Of a stretch of DNA of 51,900 nt, positions 32,096 to 43,099 are shown piece after piece (the stretch's first letter is position 1; each line of letters starts with the position of its first letter). A program made the position numbers and the translations under genes. The stretch covers positions 1,584,726-1,636,625 of the forward strand of contig BFEA01000214.1 in the NCBI GenBank assembly GCA_003427395.1. The letters are read 5' to 3'. The notes under the pieces are model-generated. The model worked only from the letters and a program-made list of their open reading frames with translations. It searched no databases and was not told the origin of the DNA. This stretch comes from Chara braunii. Lineage: Eukaryota > Streptophyta > Charophyceae > Charales > Characeae.

Positions 32096-34484
32096 ACCTC
32101 ACGCCCAGCGCGACTTCCTGATCGAAGTGGGATGTGGGCCTGGAAGTGCGAAAAGGGGTGTGCCAAGGATTTCTGGGAAAGTGGGGGAGTCTTAGGGTTA
32201 TGGATGCAATTAGGCGAATAAGGGGCGCGTGCGCAAGGGACTCAAGGCCCGATGGGGCCTGGGTACTGTGGGCGACGGCTTACGGGTAAGTCCCTCCACA
32301 GAGGAGATGGTCCCGAAAAGTTGGGTCGTCGGAGGCCGCCACGCGGCGCAGGCCGTTGCGTGTTTGAGTTGGGCCTTCGGAATTCCGGGGTTCTCCGTTC
32401 ACCGCTACGTCAGCAATTTTCGCAGGGCGTGCTGGGCCAATAGGGGGCTATGGCCAGCCACCGAACGACACTGAGTTGGTGATACGGGAGAAGAAGGCGA
32501 AAAGGAGGGAAACTAGTGGTGATGACGACAAATCCCGGGTGGATGAAGTAGTAGGTATGGTCGGGAGAAGGGAAATCAGAGCACCACAGGTCGCTAGAGG
32601 TGGCGCAGTGGAACTCCCGAGGACACAGTCGATTCTCAGTGTGGCAGGGGTATCGCTGCCTTAGGAGTTCGTTTATCCAAGGGGTGAAATAATCCAGGTT
32701 GTAGGATGAGTCGGAATCCCAGGATCGCGTCAGCATGACATTGCGATATTATGAGTTGCCTAAGGACGGGTCACGGTCGTCGCCTGCGAGCACTTGCAGG
32801 TCGCGTGACTGTCGTCGAACTTACACGTGCTTGTGCGGGACGATTGCATCGTTGCGGATTCGAGATGGCCGCTCTCAATCAGACGGATTGATGGTCCCGT
32901 TGAGTCGACGCACGGGGATATGTGTAAGTGCGCAACTTAGATCGCGTCTTATACGTATCCTCGTGTGGCGTTCATCGAGCCCGGGATCCGACAGCCTAAT
33001 CACTTCGCGATGTTCTGAGTTATGCAAGATGCAATGATCACAAACAGCTCGATAAAAAAAAAACAAGCAGAGACACAGACAAGATTATTGATGGCGCAAA
33101 ATCCCTATTCTACACACGAGTGCGTTGAAGGCGACCAACAAAAGCAAAGACAAGGGTTTCTTAGCAAAAAGATAGGCAATCAAACATGACATCCATACAT
33201 CCATCCATTCCGTAATCATACACATAGCACGTCAAAGATGGGAGAGTCGCGAGGGCAAATGCAAGCAAGAACCCCAGGTTTAAATTCTGAGAAATTGAAA
33301 AGAACGGGCAAACTGCCCGAAGCCGAAATCAAAATTTATATACACAAGACAAGGGGAAGAAGAGACAAAAGAAACAGCAAAACCGTGTCCATCAACCTCA
33401 ACCCTCTTTCTCTCGCTCTTCTTCTTCGATGCGGACAGTCCGTCGTCACGCACCAACCCACGAAGTCGTCACCCCGCTTAGTCCTCCCGCACTCGTCAGG
33501 TTTGCCCGCGCCCACAGTCGGTCGTGGCCTGCGTCAACCCCCCGCGTTTGGCACCAGCTCGTCAGGTCGCCCGACTCCTGCTCTACTCACCTCTTACTTC
33601 GCTCGTGTGCCGACCCTTCCTGATCGCGCAACCCCGAGCTTCCGACAGTTGGTTAAGAGAGCTAACTAATCGCGCAGCCGGGATTTATAGCGTGCATACA
33701 TGCGTGAAGAACACGGAATTACCAAGACTTAGAGGGGAGATTAGAGATGGAGTGCTTACGTTCTGCATGACCGGGCCGCGGCGTGGGGGACGTAGCCACT
33801 ATCTACGCATCGATCAGAGCATGCAGTTCGTGGTTTCAAAAACACAGCAAAAGAAAGAGAAGGAGGACAGGAAGGACGAAGAGCAAGAAGAAAGATACAA
33901 TTACAATGGCGCCAACCCAAAATTACAGTTACACACCCGATTAAAGGCGCCGACTTATCAGAATTCCGTTGCAGCCACAAAAAGAAACGCGCAAGCAAAT
34001 AAGGGCGCCACGCGGCAAAAGAAAGTCCTAATTACAAAAATTTCTGAATTCCTAACTAATGCGAAAAGCAAAAGTACAGGTTCCGGGAAGAAAGTCCGAA
34101 ATTTCGAGAGCCATCAAGGCTCGACAAAATTCGAAAAAGATTTGAAAGAGAAATTAAAAAAGAATAAGGCAAATTCCCGCGCGATGTCTGCGTCCAAAAG
34201 ATCGAAACCAAAGCGAAAGAAACGACGTCATCATTTATTAATCGCACACGCGTGGAGGCGCGCCAGCCACCCAGCCGACCAATCAACCAACCGGCCATCC
34301 TAGGACATGCCCAGCTCCGAACCCAATCATTCGAAAAGAAGTGAGGGAAAAGACGAAAAAGCAAGGACACGGATGCAATTTCCCACCGATCCCGATTTCC
34401 CGTAGTTGGCCCAACCTTCCCAACTTAGGACCCCTCATTGCAACCGCGCAGAAAGTCGCGCGTTACAGAAAGTGGTTCGTCACA
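32096..34484 (-). repeat. 5' LTR of the gypsy element
   Basis: Direct repeat of 21499-23685. The first 11 bp of the left LTR (TGTGACGCCCA) are absent here. The sequence passes straight into the primer binding site, probably through a small deletion between TTGG repeats. Confidence 0.88.
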
Positions 34485-35058
34485 TTCTCCGACGCAAAAG
34501 CAACATTTCACGGTGGCGTGGGGTCTCGTCTGTTTCATCATCTCCGTTGGCGGTGGGCAGTCGGCTGGAAGTCGAAGACTTCTGAAACCGTTTACTGCCG
34601 TACTGTGGGGTCCCTCCCTTAAAGATTTTTTCCACAAAAGGACTTCTTACCTCACATCGAAACCAGAGCCAGCCCCAACAGGTTCTTTTGGAAGATTGGA
34701 TGCTTTGTCTGTGTGTTTGTTCGTAGGTCAAGGAGGAACAAAAGTGAATGTTTAGTATTCTAACAGCCGTTTCTGTGTATTTGGTTTCGGGAATTGAACT
34801 TGGAATAGGTGATTGATACGGACCCAAAGCCGGTAGGCTTGGTTTAAGCAAAGGGTCCGTTCTTGTCCGTAGATCCGATACGATTGGAAGTGAATGCTTG
34901 GGAACACAATGATTTTGTTGACTTTTCATGGTTCAGCTGATTGACCAAGAATGGGACTTAGGACAGGCAACTGACTATGCGTCTCGGACCGGTAGACCTG
35001 GTATGGCATGAGTAACAAGCCTAGTGGGATTTGAACCGGTGCCGCAAAGATTGAAATA
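34485..35058. other. Unassigned flank of the gypsy element
   Basis: Sequence near 34570-34650 weakly mirrors 21120-21215. A B-box-like stretch at 35028-35042 lacks the rest of a tRNA. Confidence 0.3.
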
Positions 35059-36240
35059 GTGTTTGACAAAAATAGTCAGCCGTTTGTATTTGAACATGGG
35101 ATCACATTAACTACTAATGTATGGGAATGGGTCGAGGGACGGGACGAGTTACGAGCGGGAATAAAATATGAGGTTTTCACTGACATAGTTTTTTACAACA
35201 CATTGGACAATAAGTACCCGACGTTTCATCAAGAAAATCTTCTTTCCTCTCTCACTCAGGTAATTGTGACCATGGAAATGCTCGATGTTGGTAAGTGCGT
35301 AATCACTCGAGCAAGAGTCAGACATACGCGGTATGATAGATCAAGCACAGTATTGGGTGTGACTCAGAGGAAGATGAGAGGGGAAACAAAGAAGTGATTA
35401 CTTTAACGATCGTGAAGATGGGTTGTGATGGAACGTCAATTTGGTCAGACAGAAACGCCGGATGGGGGGAACCTCCACAGCGAAGTCATAACCCACTTGT
35501 CACGAAGTTGTGCTATAAGTGTGGAGAAGTGGATCACTTTGCGAGTATGTGCACAAATTATTGGTTGGCGAAAGCATATGGGGTTCTATTCTTGCCACCA
35601 CCACCAGTGGCAAGATTTGGAAGGACTTTGGCTCTGAGCGCAGACAGGCGAGTCACTCGGTACACAGTGTCGGCCCACAAGGGGATTATAGGGACTGTAA
35701 TGCCGGATTATCTTGTGCATATGACCCATTGCAATAAACAAGGAAAAAGTGAAGAGGGAGGCGCGTGAGCTTGAGCAAAAGAAAGAGGACTTGAAGGTGG
35801 GGAAATTGGCCAAGGAGAGAAAGAAGCTTCAGAGACTGAAGAGAAGACATTGACAAGAAGATGAAAGAGATGCTCAATTAATAAGGCTGATCCGGATAAA
35901 GATGCGTCAAGAAGACAATGAGGATGACTGAAGACGGGAAAGGAGACCTGTTGCTTCAAAGAAGAGGCATGAATTCGAGGAGACACGTGAAGAAGAGAAA
36001 GAATGATTCTTAAGGTCGATCATAATCGAGGAGTTAGTTGAAGGAGAAGAACATGAGGACGAGGAATTAGCCTTACTGAGAAGGTTGGCAGTTGGCATGA
36101 AGATAGCGAAGAAGCGAAAGCGGGCTGTTGACACACCAATTGGGAACAGTCTGTTGGTGGTAACTTGAACGCTGGTGAAGGAGCAAAGGTCCTGGACGGG
36201 ATTAACAAATGAAGCCAAGACTTGAATTCAGGAGAATCTG
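35059..36240 (+). pseudogene. Zinc-knuckle / coiled-coil protein remnant
   Basis: Two frames overlap head to tail: 35059-35397 (112 codons, no recognised domain) and 35394-35768 with a CCHC knuckle 'CYKCGEVDHFASMC' (about 35511-35552). Another frame then encodes a highly charged stretch ('RELEQKKEDLKVGKLAKERK', later 'EEHEDEELALLRRLAVGMKI'), with several stops to about 36150. Knuckle plus charged coiled coil recalls gag-like or domesticated gag proteins, but no family could be named. It lacks LTRs or a pol nearby. Confidence 0.5.
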
Positions 36241-37580
36241 ATGAGGAATGACAGGAAAGGGATAGGGGAAGGATCATCAGTAAAGAAGAACTTGCCCGCG
36301 ACTCTTGAGCCTATGAAAAAACTCGAGATTTCACTGAAGTACGTCACCAAAACGTTGATTTTTTTCCCCACCATTCTCCTCTTGCGTGTGGAATATTCTA
36401 ACAAGAAACCAACCGACTTCGTCGATTGAGAGTGCAGAGGTGTTCTTCGACAAAATGTTTAACTAGAGGGAAAATAAAAGAAAGTTGCATGTATTGACCA
36501 TCAATACATCACAGTGACTCCGATCCCTAAGAGAGAAAGAGGAGAGAGACATGCATTTCGTCAAACAACCTTTGTCGTCTCTTGCATTTCAACGATCCTC
36601 ACCCGAAGATGTTTTGACAATGGAAGGGCAAAACTAGTACACGTGAGCTCAAGGGCACATTCATTCACATTATTGCAAGCCAAACATATATAACAATCAT
36701 CCATTCATTCATACATCCACAAGGAAAGAAATAAGAGGAGAATATATACTCGCTCAGTTAAAAAGAAAAATTGGCATCTCGTCATGCAACTTAACTCCAA
36801 ATACATAATGCGAAAGAAGACCGTGACAAGGCACAAAGAACCCCCTGCTCTCAAGTTATGGCCTTAGGCGATCAAACCACCATCAATACACCTCACCTTG
36901 CTCGGGCACTAGCGATCCCGAGTGCCAAGTACCTAGCAGTGAACCCCAATGATCGTCACTCCGTCCACTCAACTACCACGGGGATTCGCCTGAATCCTAC
37001 AGTCCATCGCAGCGATCCAGCGCGTAATCCCACAAAGTTGCAACCGATTTGTCAAGATTTTTCGACTCACTGATCACCACCTCATCTAGCCATTACTCCG
37101 CCAGAGTTGGCTAATGTATTGCGGGAGAGCGAAAATGGTGCGTTTGGGATATTTACAAATGTGAGAAGGAAGGAAAGACAAAGATGAGACAGGTAGAGGA
37201 GGGAGGTGATGAGAAAGGGGGAGACGTGCAGGAGAGCCATGTTGATTTGTGTAGAGTATTTCGCAACCAATTGGAACGTAGTGTGAGGAGTCTGGAACCT
37301 CCTTACACGTTGTCGTTCGACTTTTACGATTAGTACTTAGAAAATCGATAGTAGGGTCTTCCTGCGTGTAGAAGAAGGCGAGACAGGAGGTTACGAAAAA
37401 CAACACTGAGCAAAACCAAAATTCAATGGAAACAAGAAAAAGAAAAAAAAATACAAAAAGGGGGAGAAGAAGACAATTACAGTTTGTCAATGATAGCGCG
37501 AAGAAAGGGGCTAGGAGAGCGATAAAAGATCACATGCAGGAGCGCGGATGCATGCGTGTAAGACCAAAAAGGCACAAAAA
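36241..37580. other. Unassigned, possibly decayed coding sequence
   Basis: Short open stretches such as 37090-37180 ('LANVLRESENGAFGIFTNV') and a purine-rich region to 37500 hint at old coding sequence continuing from the zinc-knuckle remnant. No domain recognised. Confidence 0.3.
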
Positions 37581-37589
37581 AAGTCAAAT

Positions 37590-37975
37590 TTTTATTCCAT
37601 CTTAAAAAATGTCATTCCAATTTTAAAATCTTTCGTCTTATTTGAAAACTTTCCTTCCAAGAATGGGTTATCCCTTCTTATTTGAACTGCAAGCTACAGA
37701 TGGAATGAAAGTCTGGATGAGTTCATGAAATATTTTAATTAGACTGTCATTCTAAGTTAGAAATTTCAGTCATAAATAGGTTAATTCAATCTAAATTAGA
37801 AGATATTTGTTGTAATAGAATGAAAGTTTAATTAAAACATTTCATAAACTCGTCCAGACTTTCATTCCATCTTGAACATATAAATATAGTTGGAAGAGAA
37901 AGCTCATATTTAAACAGAAATTTATCAAATAAAAGTGTAAATTTTAGAATTGGACGAACATTGGAATGATAAATT
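37590..37975. repeat. AT-rich nested inverted repeat
   Basis: 37699-37754 and 37816-37871 are inverted copies (56 bp, about five mismatches) around a 61-bp loop. Weaker outer pairing ('CATTCCAA' near 37612 and 'TTGGAATGA' near 37961) suggests a larger element ending just before the hAT-like copy at 37987. Confidence 0.6.
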
Positions 37976-37978
37976 ATA

Positions 37979-38254
37979 AATATGAACTAGGCTACCGGCC
38001 GGGCCGCCCGGGTCCCGGGTGGTCAGCCCGTGCAAGGACAAGGGAGGGTCCCAGCAAAAAAAAAAAAAAAACCAAAAAATCCGAAAAAAAACTATGTTAT
38101 GCAAAAAAATAAGTTGAACAACGTTTGCCTCAGGGTTACCAAATTTAAAATATAAAATAAAAATTTAAAATATTTTTTATTCTTATTTTTTTTAAATATT
38201 TTTGGCCCGGCCGGGCAAGTGACCCCGGGCCACTCTGGTAGCATAGAATATGAA
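37979..38254. mobile_element. hAT-like miniature element (CTAGG family), copy 1
   Basis: The 8-bp duplication AATATGAA (37979-37986 and 38247-38254) flanks a 260-bp element starting CTAGGCTACCGG and ending CTGGTAGCATAG. GC-rich ends enclose an AT-rich core with poly(A)-like runs. An 8-bp duplication is the hAT hallmark. No transposase inside. Confidence 0.85.
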
Positions 38255-38421
38255 TGATTTTTTTTTTATGGAATGTTTTTTCAACTTTCATTTTTCGTGG
38301 GAATTTTTCTGTTGATGCTAGTGAAACTACGCCTAATTCCTGAAGTTGAATTCAAATGAAAAAGTCAAAAGAAAGTTTCATGGTGAATCCGCGAGCGAAA
38401 TATAAAACGCACGAATTCCCA

Positions 38422-38861
38422 CATTTATTCTAGGTTGTTTTACCGGACGTCCTGGACCCCTGGGTTGTCCGACCTAGCGCAAAAAAAATAAAAATAAAAA
38501 AAAATCATGCGGCTTCTACCTTGCATAAGGTGTATGCCACCAAACTTTTGGCTCATTTGACCGAGTAGAAAAAAATATAAAAATCTTCAAAGTTTCTAAT
38601 CCCCACCTATACCCCTCCTATCCCCACCAAAACCCCTCGTACCCACCCCTCCCACCCCAAATAGCACCCTATCACGAAATGCTCAGAAAATTCAGAATTT
38701 TTTTATGGGGGGTCTCTATGGCATGCGCAACACTGTCATAATTTTTTATTTTTTATTTTTTTAATGCCAAAAAGTGGTTGTTCGGGATCCCGGACAACCC
38801 CCCTACCGGACGGTTGGGGGAGACGTCCGGCCATCGGATGACTGGTAACCTAGCATTTATT
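38422..38861. mobile_element. hAT-like miniature element (CTAGG family), copy 2
   Basis: The 8-bp duplication CATTTATT (38422-38429 and 38854-38861) flanks a 424-bp element starting CTAGGTTG and ending TAACCTAG. GC-rich ends and an AT-rich core match the family style, with a different interior. Confidence 0.82.
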
Positions 38862-39319
38862 CCTATTTTATCGTCCATCAACAAAAAATTCATGGGGCTT
38901 GCAAAACATCTCCAAAATGTACATGCACAAAGAAAGCATTCGTTTCAAAACATCCTAATAGGTACCTGCAATTTGTCAACTTCAAAAAAAATCCGAAGGA
39001 AAATAATTTTGAGCGTGCTCGCTAAGGTGCACAAAGTTCTATATAAGAGTACAACAAAGAAGAAGGAAAATTATGAAAGTTACAAAATCGAAAGGTCAAG
39101 ATTGGTCGACATATCCCATGCATCGGGGCCCCATAAAGGACAAACCCTACAAACAGCGAGAGGCCAGAAACCATGACCAAGATGGCCTTAACCCGACATT
39201 ACTAGCCACTAAAAATACAACCTGAACGGGGTAGAGGAACTATAATTGGATTAGATCGACCCCGGTCATCCAGAAAGCACTAAAAAAGAAAGGGGCTCAG
39301 AAGCTCATTCATGCACATA
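38862..39319. other. Unassigned, AT-rich
   Basis: One short open frame without known motifs; no repeat ends found. Confidence 0.3.
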
Positions 39320-39890
39320 AGCTGGTGCGTCACACTCCTTTCGTGGTTGGCTACGCCCTCTGCTGTTCGGCTGGCAAGCAAGGGCATGACCATAAGCCTT
39401 TCCTACAGACGTTGTACTTGGCCATTTGAGTCTACCTCCCACCTCTAGTGTGATTGTCGAGTCTCAAAAAGGATCTCAGCTATAAATGGTGGGATGACCA
39501 TTAGAAACTCTTCTCCCAGCACAAATGGTCACGGGATAAGGAGTGGGTCCTATTGGGTATTATCCCCGAAAACATAGCACTTTCTCAGCGGTGTGGGTAT
39601 GTAGCTCAGGTGTGCAGGTCGATGATCATTTATGTGATCTGGGAACACAGTAACAACGCCTGCTCCCAAAATCGAGTAATTTCAGACATGGAAACAAAGA
39701 CTTTCATCATTTTAAGGCTCATGCTTAAAAAATTATGATCAGATTTGTGCAAATTGGCGCCATAAAGGTTGTGCCTATCAGAGACTGGGAAAAATTTTGG
39801 GTGATTCATTGATACTTGATGTGGTGGGGAACGCTGGTTGGGATGATAAGTTAAAATTGTGTTATTGGTTTAGTGTAGATCGTAGTTAAG
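39320..39890 (+). pseudogene. LINE zf-RVT remnant related to LINE-A
   Basis: Translated pieces in shifting frames follow the LINE-A C-terminus in order: 'LATPSAVRLASKGM', 'FESTSHL', 'LLGIIPENIALSQRCGYVAQ', 'VIWEHSNNACSQN', then 'RDWEKFWVIH'. LINE-A has 'MATPSAVWLVEHGM', 'FESTIHLWWDC', 'LLGGIPENLHISKGWGYAAK' and 'VIWQERNDRIFEDRDW'. The first zinc Cys pair is largely lost. Confidence 0.75.
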
Positions 39891-40494
39891 AACCTAGGCA
39901 CTTGGTTCTAAAAGCCGCAATAGGCTGGCGGTTCTGGAGATTGGGGTTTGGGGCAGAGTGCGAGGGGGATCAGGGTTCTTACTTCAGGGGTTGTATAGAC
40001 CCTTTCAATAGATAGATCGAAGGTTAGGATAGACTAGGAATAGAAACCTATGGGATCTTAGGCCCCCTATGGAGCTAATGAATACAAACCCATGCAGTGC
40101 ACAAATTCATCCACCACATTAATGCCCAAAAAGGTACTCAGGAAGTTTCAATTAGAACACCCCCTACCCTCCCCCTTTTTTGTGAGACTGGCTCACCCAC
40201 TCCAAGTGGGTTAGCTACTTCTACAAACGTTGAGCCATCATTACCTCCTCGTGGGAGGACACTCTTTCAGACGTGGGAGGCTACTCTAACAGATGTGGGA
40301 GGACATTGTGACGGACGTGGGAGGACACTCGTTTCAACCTATTTGGGCGGTGAATGCACCTAACTCCATATACTGTTCACATTGGTTCTACGCTATAGTG
40401 AGGCCCTCCGCCCAACTTTGCGTAGTACACAGAGGGTTTCATTCGATATGTTTTTTTTTTTCCATTTTTCTTTTTCAAAAATATAAACAAAAGC
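39891..40494. other. Unassigned
   Basis: Contains a short internal repeat ('GGGAGGACA' three times, 40253-40330, spaced ~30 bp). No gene recognised. Confidence 0.3.
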
Positions 40495-40663
40495 ATTCAA
40501 TACTAGGCACCAGTCAGGCCGACCGTGCAAGGACCAGGGAAGTTCTCAGCAATAAATAAATAAATAAATATTCAAAAAAACTACGTTATGCAGAAAAATG
40601 AACTGAACAACTTTTGCCTCAAGGTCACATTTAAATTCTTTACCAAATAAATATATATATATC

Positions 40664-41679
40664 CAGGGTAACCGGCGTTCGGGACGGGCCGAACGCCCGA
40701 ACCCGAACGCCCGAACCCGAACGCCCGAACGTATGGGACCCCTTGGGGATGCGTTCGGNNNNNNNNNNNNNNNNNNNNNNNNNNNNNNNNNNNNNNNNNN
40801 NNNNNNNNNNNNNNNNNNNNNNNNNNNNNNNNNNNNNNNNNNNNNNNNNNNNNNNNNNNNNNNNNNNNNNNNNNNNNNNNNNNNNNNNNNNNNNNNNNNN
40901 NNNNNNNNNNNNNNNNNNNNNNNNNNNNNNNNNNNNNNNNNNNNNNNNNNNNNNNNNNNNNNNNNNNNNNNNNNNNNNNNNNNNNNNNNNNNNNNNNNNN
41001 NNNNNNNNNNNNNNNNNNNNNNNNNNNNNNNNNAAAAAAAAAAAAGTTCATCAAAAAAATATGAAAACAAGATATGTTATGGAGAAAAATAAATTAAACA
41101 GAATTTGTCTGAGCATTACATCCGAATTCCGTACCAAATTTGAAATAAAAATAAAATACAGAAAACAAATACTAATAATAAAAATAAATAAAAATAAAAA
41201 GAGAATTAAATTTAGTGAGTGCACGAGCACGTTTTCGACACGGCCATCCTTGGCGATTTTTCATTTTTATTTGGCACAGCTAAATGCCTTGAAAATTTAC
41301 AGATGTGTACTTGACATAATACAAAACTCAGTAAAAAAGTTTCAAGAAATAGTAAAATTATTTAGATCCCGAACTAAAGTGAAAACAAAAAGTAAAAAGT
41401 GAAAAAATACGTGGGCGAACATGTTTTGACACCGCCATCTTTGGTGATTTTTAATTCTTATTTGGCTTGGCCAAATGACTTGAAAATTTACAAGCATGTA
41501 CCTCATGTCATAGAGAACTCATAAAACAACAATCAGAAAACAATAATTATTTTTAGACCCCAAAATAATTTTTGGCGGGGGCCGAATGCCGTCGGGTTTG
41601 AACCCCGTACGGGACCCCGAACGCCCGTACGTACGGAGGTCTGTCCGGGGACCTCCGTACGTACGGGCTGGTGACCCTG
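40664..41679. mobile_element. Nested DNA element with CAGGG termini
   Basis: Ends CAGGGTAACCGGC and GCTGGTGACCCTG (reverse complement CAGGGTCACCAGC) differ at two of 13 positions. Flanks TATATATC/TATATATA allow an 8-bp duplication. GC-rich tandem repeats of CCCGAACGCCCGAA (40690-40730) adjoin the N gap. Interior AT-rich repeats (41090-41290 and 41400-41560) resemble each other. No coding sequence seen. Confidence 0.6.
40759..41033. other. Assembly gap (275 N)
   Basis: A run of N inside the CAGGG element. Frames crossing it are artefacts. Confidence 0.99.
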
Positions 41680-41717
41680 TATATATATATTTATATATAT
41701 GTATATATATCTATCCC

Positions 41718-41880
41718 CTCGTTTGTTGTCCTCTTCTCTGTCTCTGCCTACGGTTTACCGGGCAGTTCTGTTTGTGACGATATATATATATGTATGTTTG
41801 ACGATATATACATATTATATCGTCAAACAGAGCTGCCCTGTAAACCGTAAGCAGAGAGGGAGAAGAGGACAACATACGAG
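41718..41880. repeat. Long imperfect palindrome
   Basis: Arms of about 65 bp (41718-41784 and 41816-41880) share 'TTGTCCTCTTCTC', 'ACGGTTTAC' and 'GGGCAG' in inverted order. The centre carries the smaller perfect dyad GTTTGACGATATA/TATATCGTCAAAC (41796-41828). On the minus strand it lies directly downstream of the hammerhead motif. Confidence 0.75.
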
Positions 41881-41938
41881 AGGTTGTGACAAACTGTTTC
41901 GTCGGAGTTTCACCGACTCATCAGGAAGTTGAACCCTC
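41880..41938 (-). ncRNA. Hammerhead-ribozyme-like motif (type I, short helix III)
   Basis: A hammerhead ribozyme cuts its own RNA. Minus-strand order: CUGAUGA (41924-41918), helix II GUCGG/CCGAC with loop UGAAACU (41917-41901), GAAA (41900-41897), a 3-bp helix III ACA/UGU with loop GUU (41897-41889, sharing the last A of GAAA), and cleavage base C at 41888 in a GUC context. These are all the invariant core positions. Very short helix III is known from hammerheads in Penelope-like elements. The weak point is helix I: only GAGG(G)UU (41938-41932) pairs with AACCUC (41885-41880), across an internal loop, and the bases next to the core do not pair. Activity is therefore uncertain. Confidence 0.7.
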
Positions 41939-42613
41939 AACCGTCTGCAAAATCCCCTAACTGATTACAATGTAAGTGATAATCTACCTTAACCCCAGTC
42001 GTGGTTAAGTATCAACGACTGCCCAACAACTAATACCCTGAGGTGGGAACCAACTACTTTCCCCAAGGTAACTGTGACAAAAATCAAAGCAGATTATCAC
42101 TCACCTAACCAAGATGGAAAACTCTACAAACTGTCAGTTTACACCCCATCACAAACCAACTAAACACCCACGAAACAAGGAAAGGTTTATTACAACAAGA
42201 AAATACACTCCAGACACCCCGCTTGCACAAGAGGCACAACATGGCCGTGTAGTGGTGACCCCGACCACTACCGCTCAACCTGACTAGAGAAAAATGTAGC
42301 GAGGTGCTCTCTCTCTATATATATTATTTATTTTTTTGTTCGGTCAGGCAAGTGGTTTCGGACCACTATGGTAGTTTAGATTTAGTACCATTTGTTTTTG
42401 CGTTTAAAAAAAATAAAAAACAAAACTTTAAACAATATTTTTTTTTCATTACTTTAAATATTTAATTCACAATAATTGTGTTACACCATAGAACTAACTC
42501 TACTTTACGGTGTATGTGGGACCTGGCCCCCTATGATTTTTTTGTAGAATCTCGTTTTTTTATTTCTTTTATTTATTATTTATTTATTTTTTTATTTTAG
42601 AGATGACGACTGT

Positions 42614-42667
42614 CCCGCTACCGGTAGCTCCAGGCTTGACAAGGTTCGACTTGATACCGGTAGCGGG
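42614..42667. repeat. Hairpin with perfect 13-bp arms
   Basis: CCCGCTACCGGTA (42614-42626) and TACCGGTAGCGGG (42655-42667) around a 28-base loop, in otherwise AT-rich sequence. Confidence 0.6.
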
Positions 42668-42969
42668 AGACTCGTACTTCATAGTTAGGAAAGGTACTTA
42701 TGATTTAATGTTAATTTTCTTGACGACAAATACAATTGAAAATGTTTTTCACAAATGTCACTGATGCATGCAAAGATTCCTCTCGGATAGTAACAATCAC
42801 ACAACTTCGTGCGTGGTTGAAAGCTTAACCTAAAGCTAGCAACACCGTGTAGGTGGGACTTAGTCTCCGCCTCAATTCTTTCAAAGTGATAATGAAATCT
42901 CTCTCTTTTTTTTGCGTCACTACTCGCCAAATGCCAACATAAAAAAAAGCAATAATTTTAAATGTAACT

Positions 42970-43095
42970 GGAGTCCTCACTCCACTACTCACCATATGCA
43001 TAAGAGATAAAAATTATGGTTGTGCATTTTTTCATGTTCTAGCTGAAGATTCGTTCTCAATTTGTTAATTTGGACAGCAGTGGAGTGAGACCCTT
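42970..43095. repeat. Copy of the ~125-bp terminal-inverted-repeat unit
   Basis: Left 'CTCACTCCACTACTCACC' and right 'GCAGTGGAGTGAGACC' are inverted. Interior 'TTCATGTTCTAGCTGAAGATTC' matches the third unit near 49870. Confidence 0.55.
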
Positions 43096-43099
43096 ACAC

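Larger units (their letters stand above)
21488..34484 (-). mobile_element. Ty3/gypsy LTR retrotransposon (inactive, ~13 kb)
   Basis: Two direct long repeats flank a minus-strand internal region ordered primer site, gag, protease, RT, RNase H, integrase and an extra ORF. RT before integrase defines Ty3/gypsy. The left LTR begins TGTGACG and ends CGTCACA; the right LTR ends CGTCACA. All reading frames are broken. The 5-bp flanks (CGCCT at 21483-21487, TTCTC at 34485-34489) do not match, so the target-site duplication is lost or the ends were rearranged. LTR divergence is about 6% over one 300-bp stretch compared by eye. Confidence 0.92.
40495..42387. mobile_element. hAT-like CTAGG-family copy split by nested insertions
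   Basis: The left end 'CTAGGCACCAGTCAGGCC' (40503) with 'GTGCAAGGACCAGGGAAG' and 'GCAGAAAAATGAACTGAACA' matches the copies at 37987 and 44096. The right end 'GGTCAGGCAAGTGG...GGACCACTATGGTAG' is 1.7 kb away (to 42379). The flanks ATTCAATA and ATTTAGTA agree at 6 of 8 positions. About 1.65 kb of foreign sequence (40664 to about 42318) lies inside. Confidence 0.65.

Noticed and set aside
35028-35045. B-box-like GGTTCAAATCC on the minus strand, candidate tRNA
   Set aside because: The T-arm stem does not pair and there is no A box or acceptor stem at the right distance.
36530-36560. Purine-rich tract as polypurine tract of an LTR element
   Set aside because: No LTR follows, and the gypsy element ends at 34484.
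40546-41402. Long reading frames crossing the second gap
   Set aside because: They translate N and AT-rich repeat sequence only.
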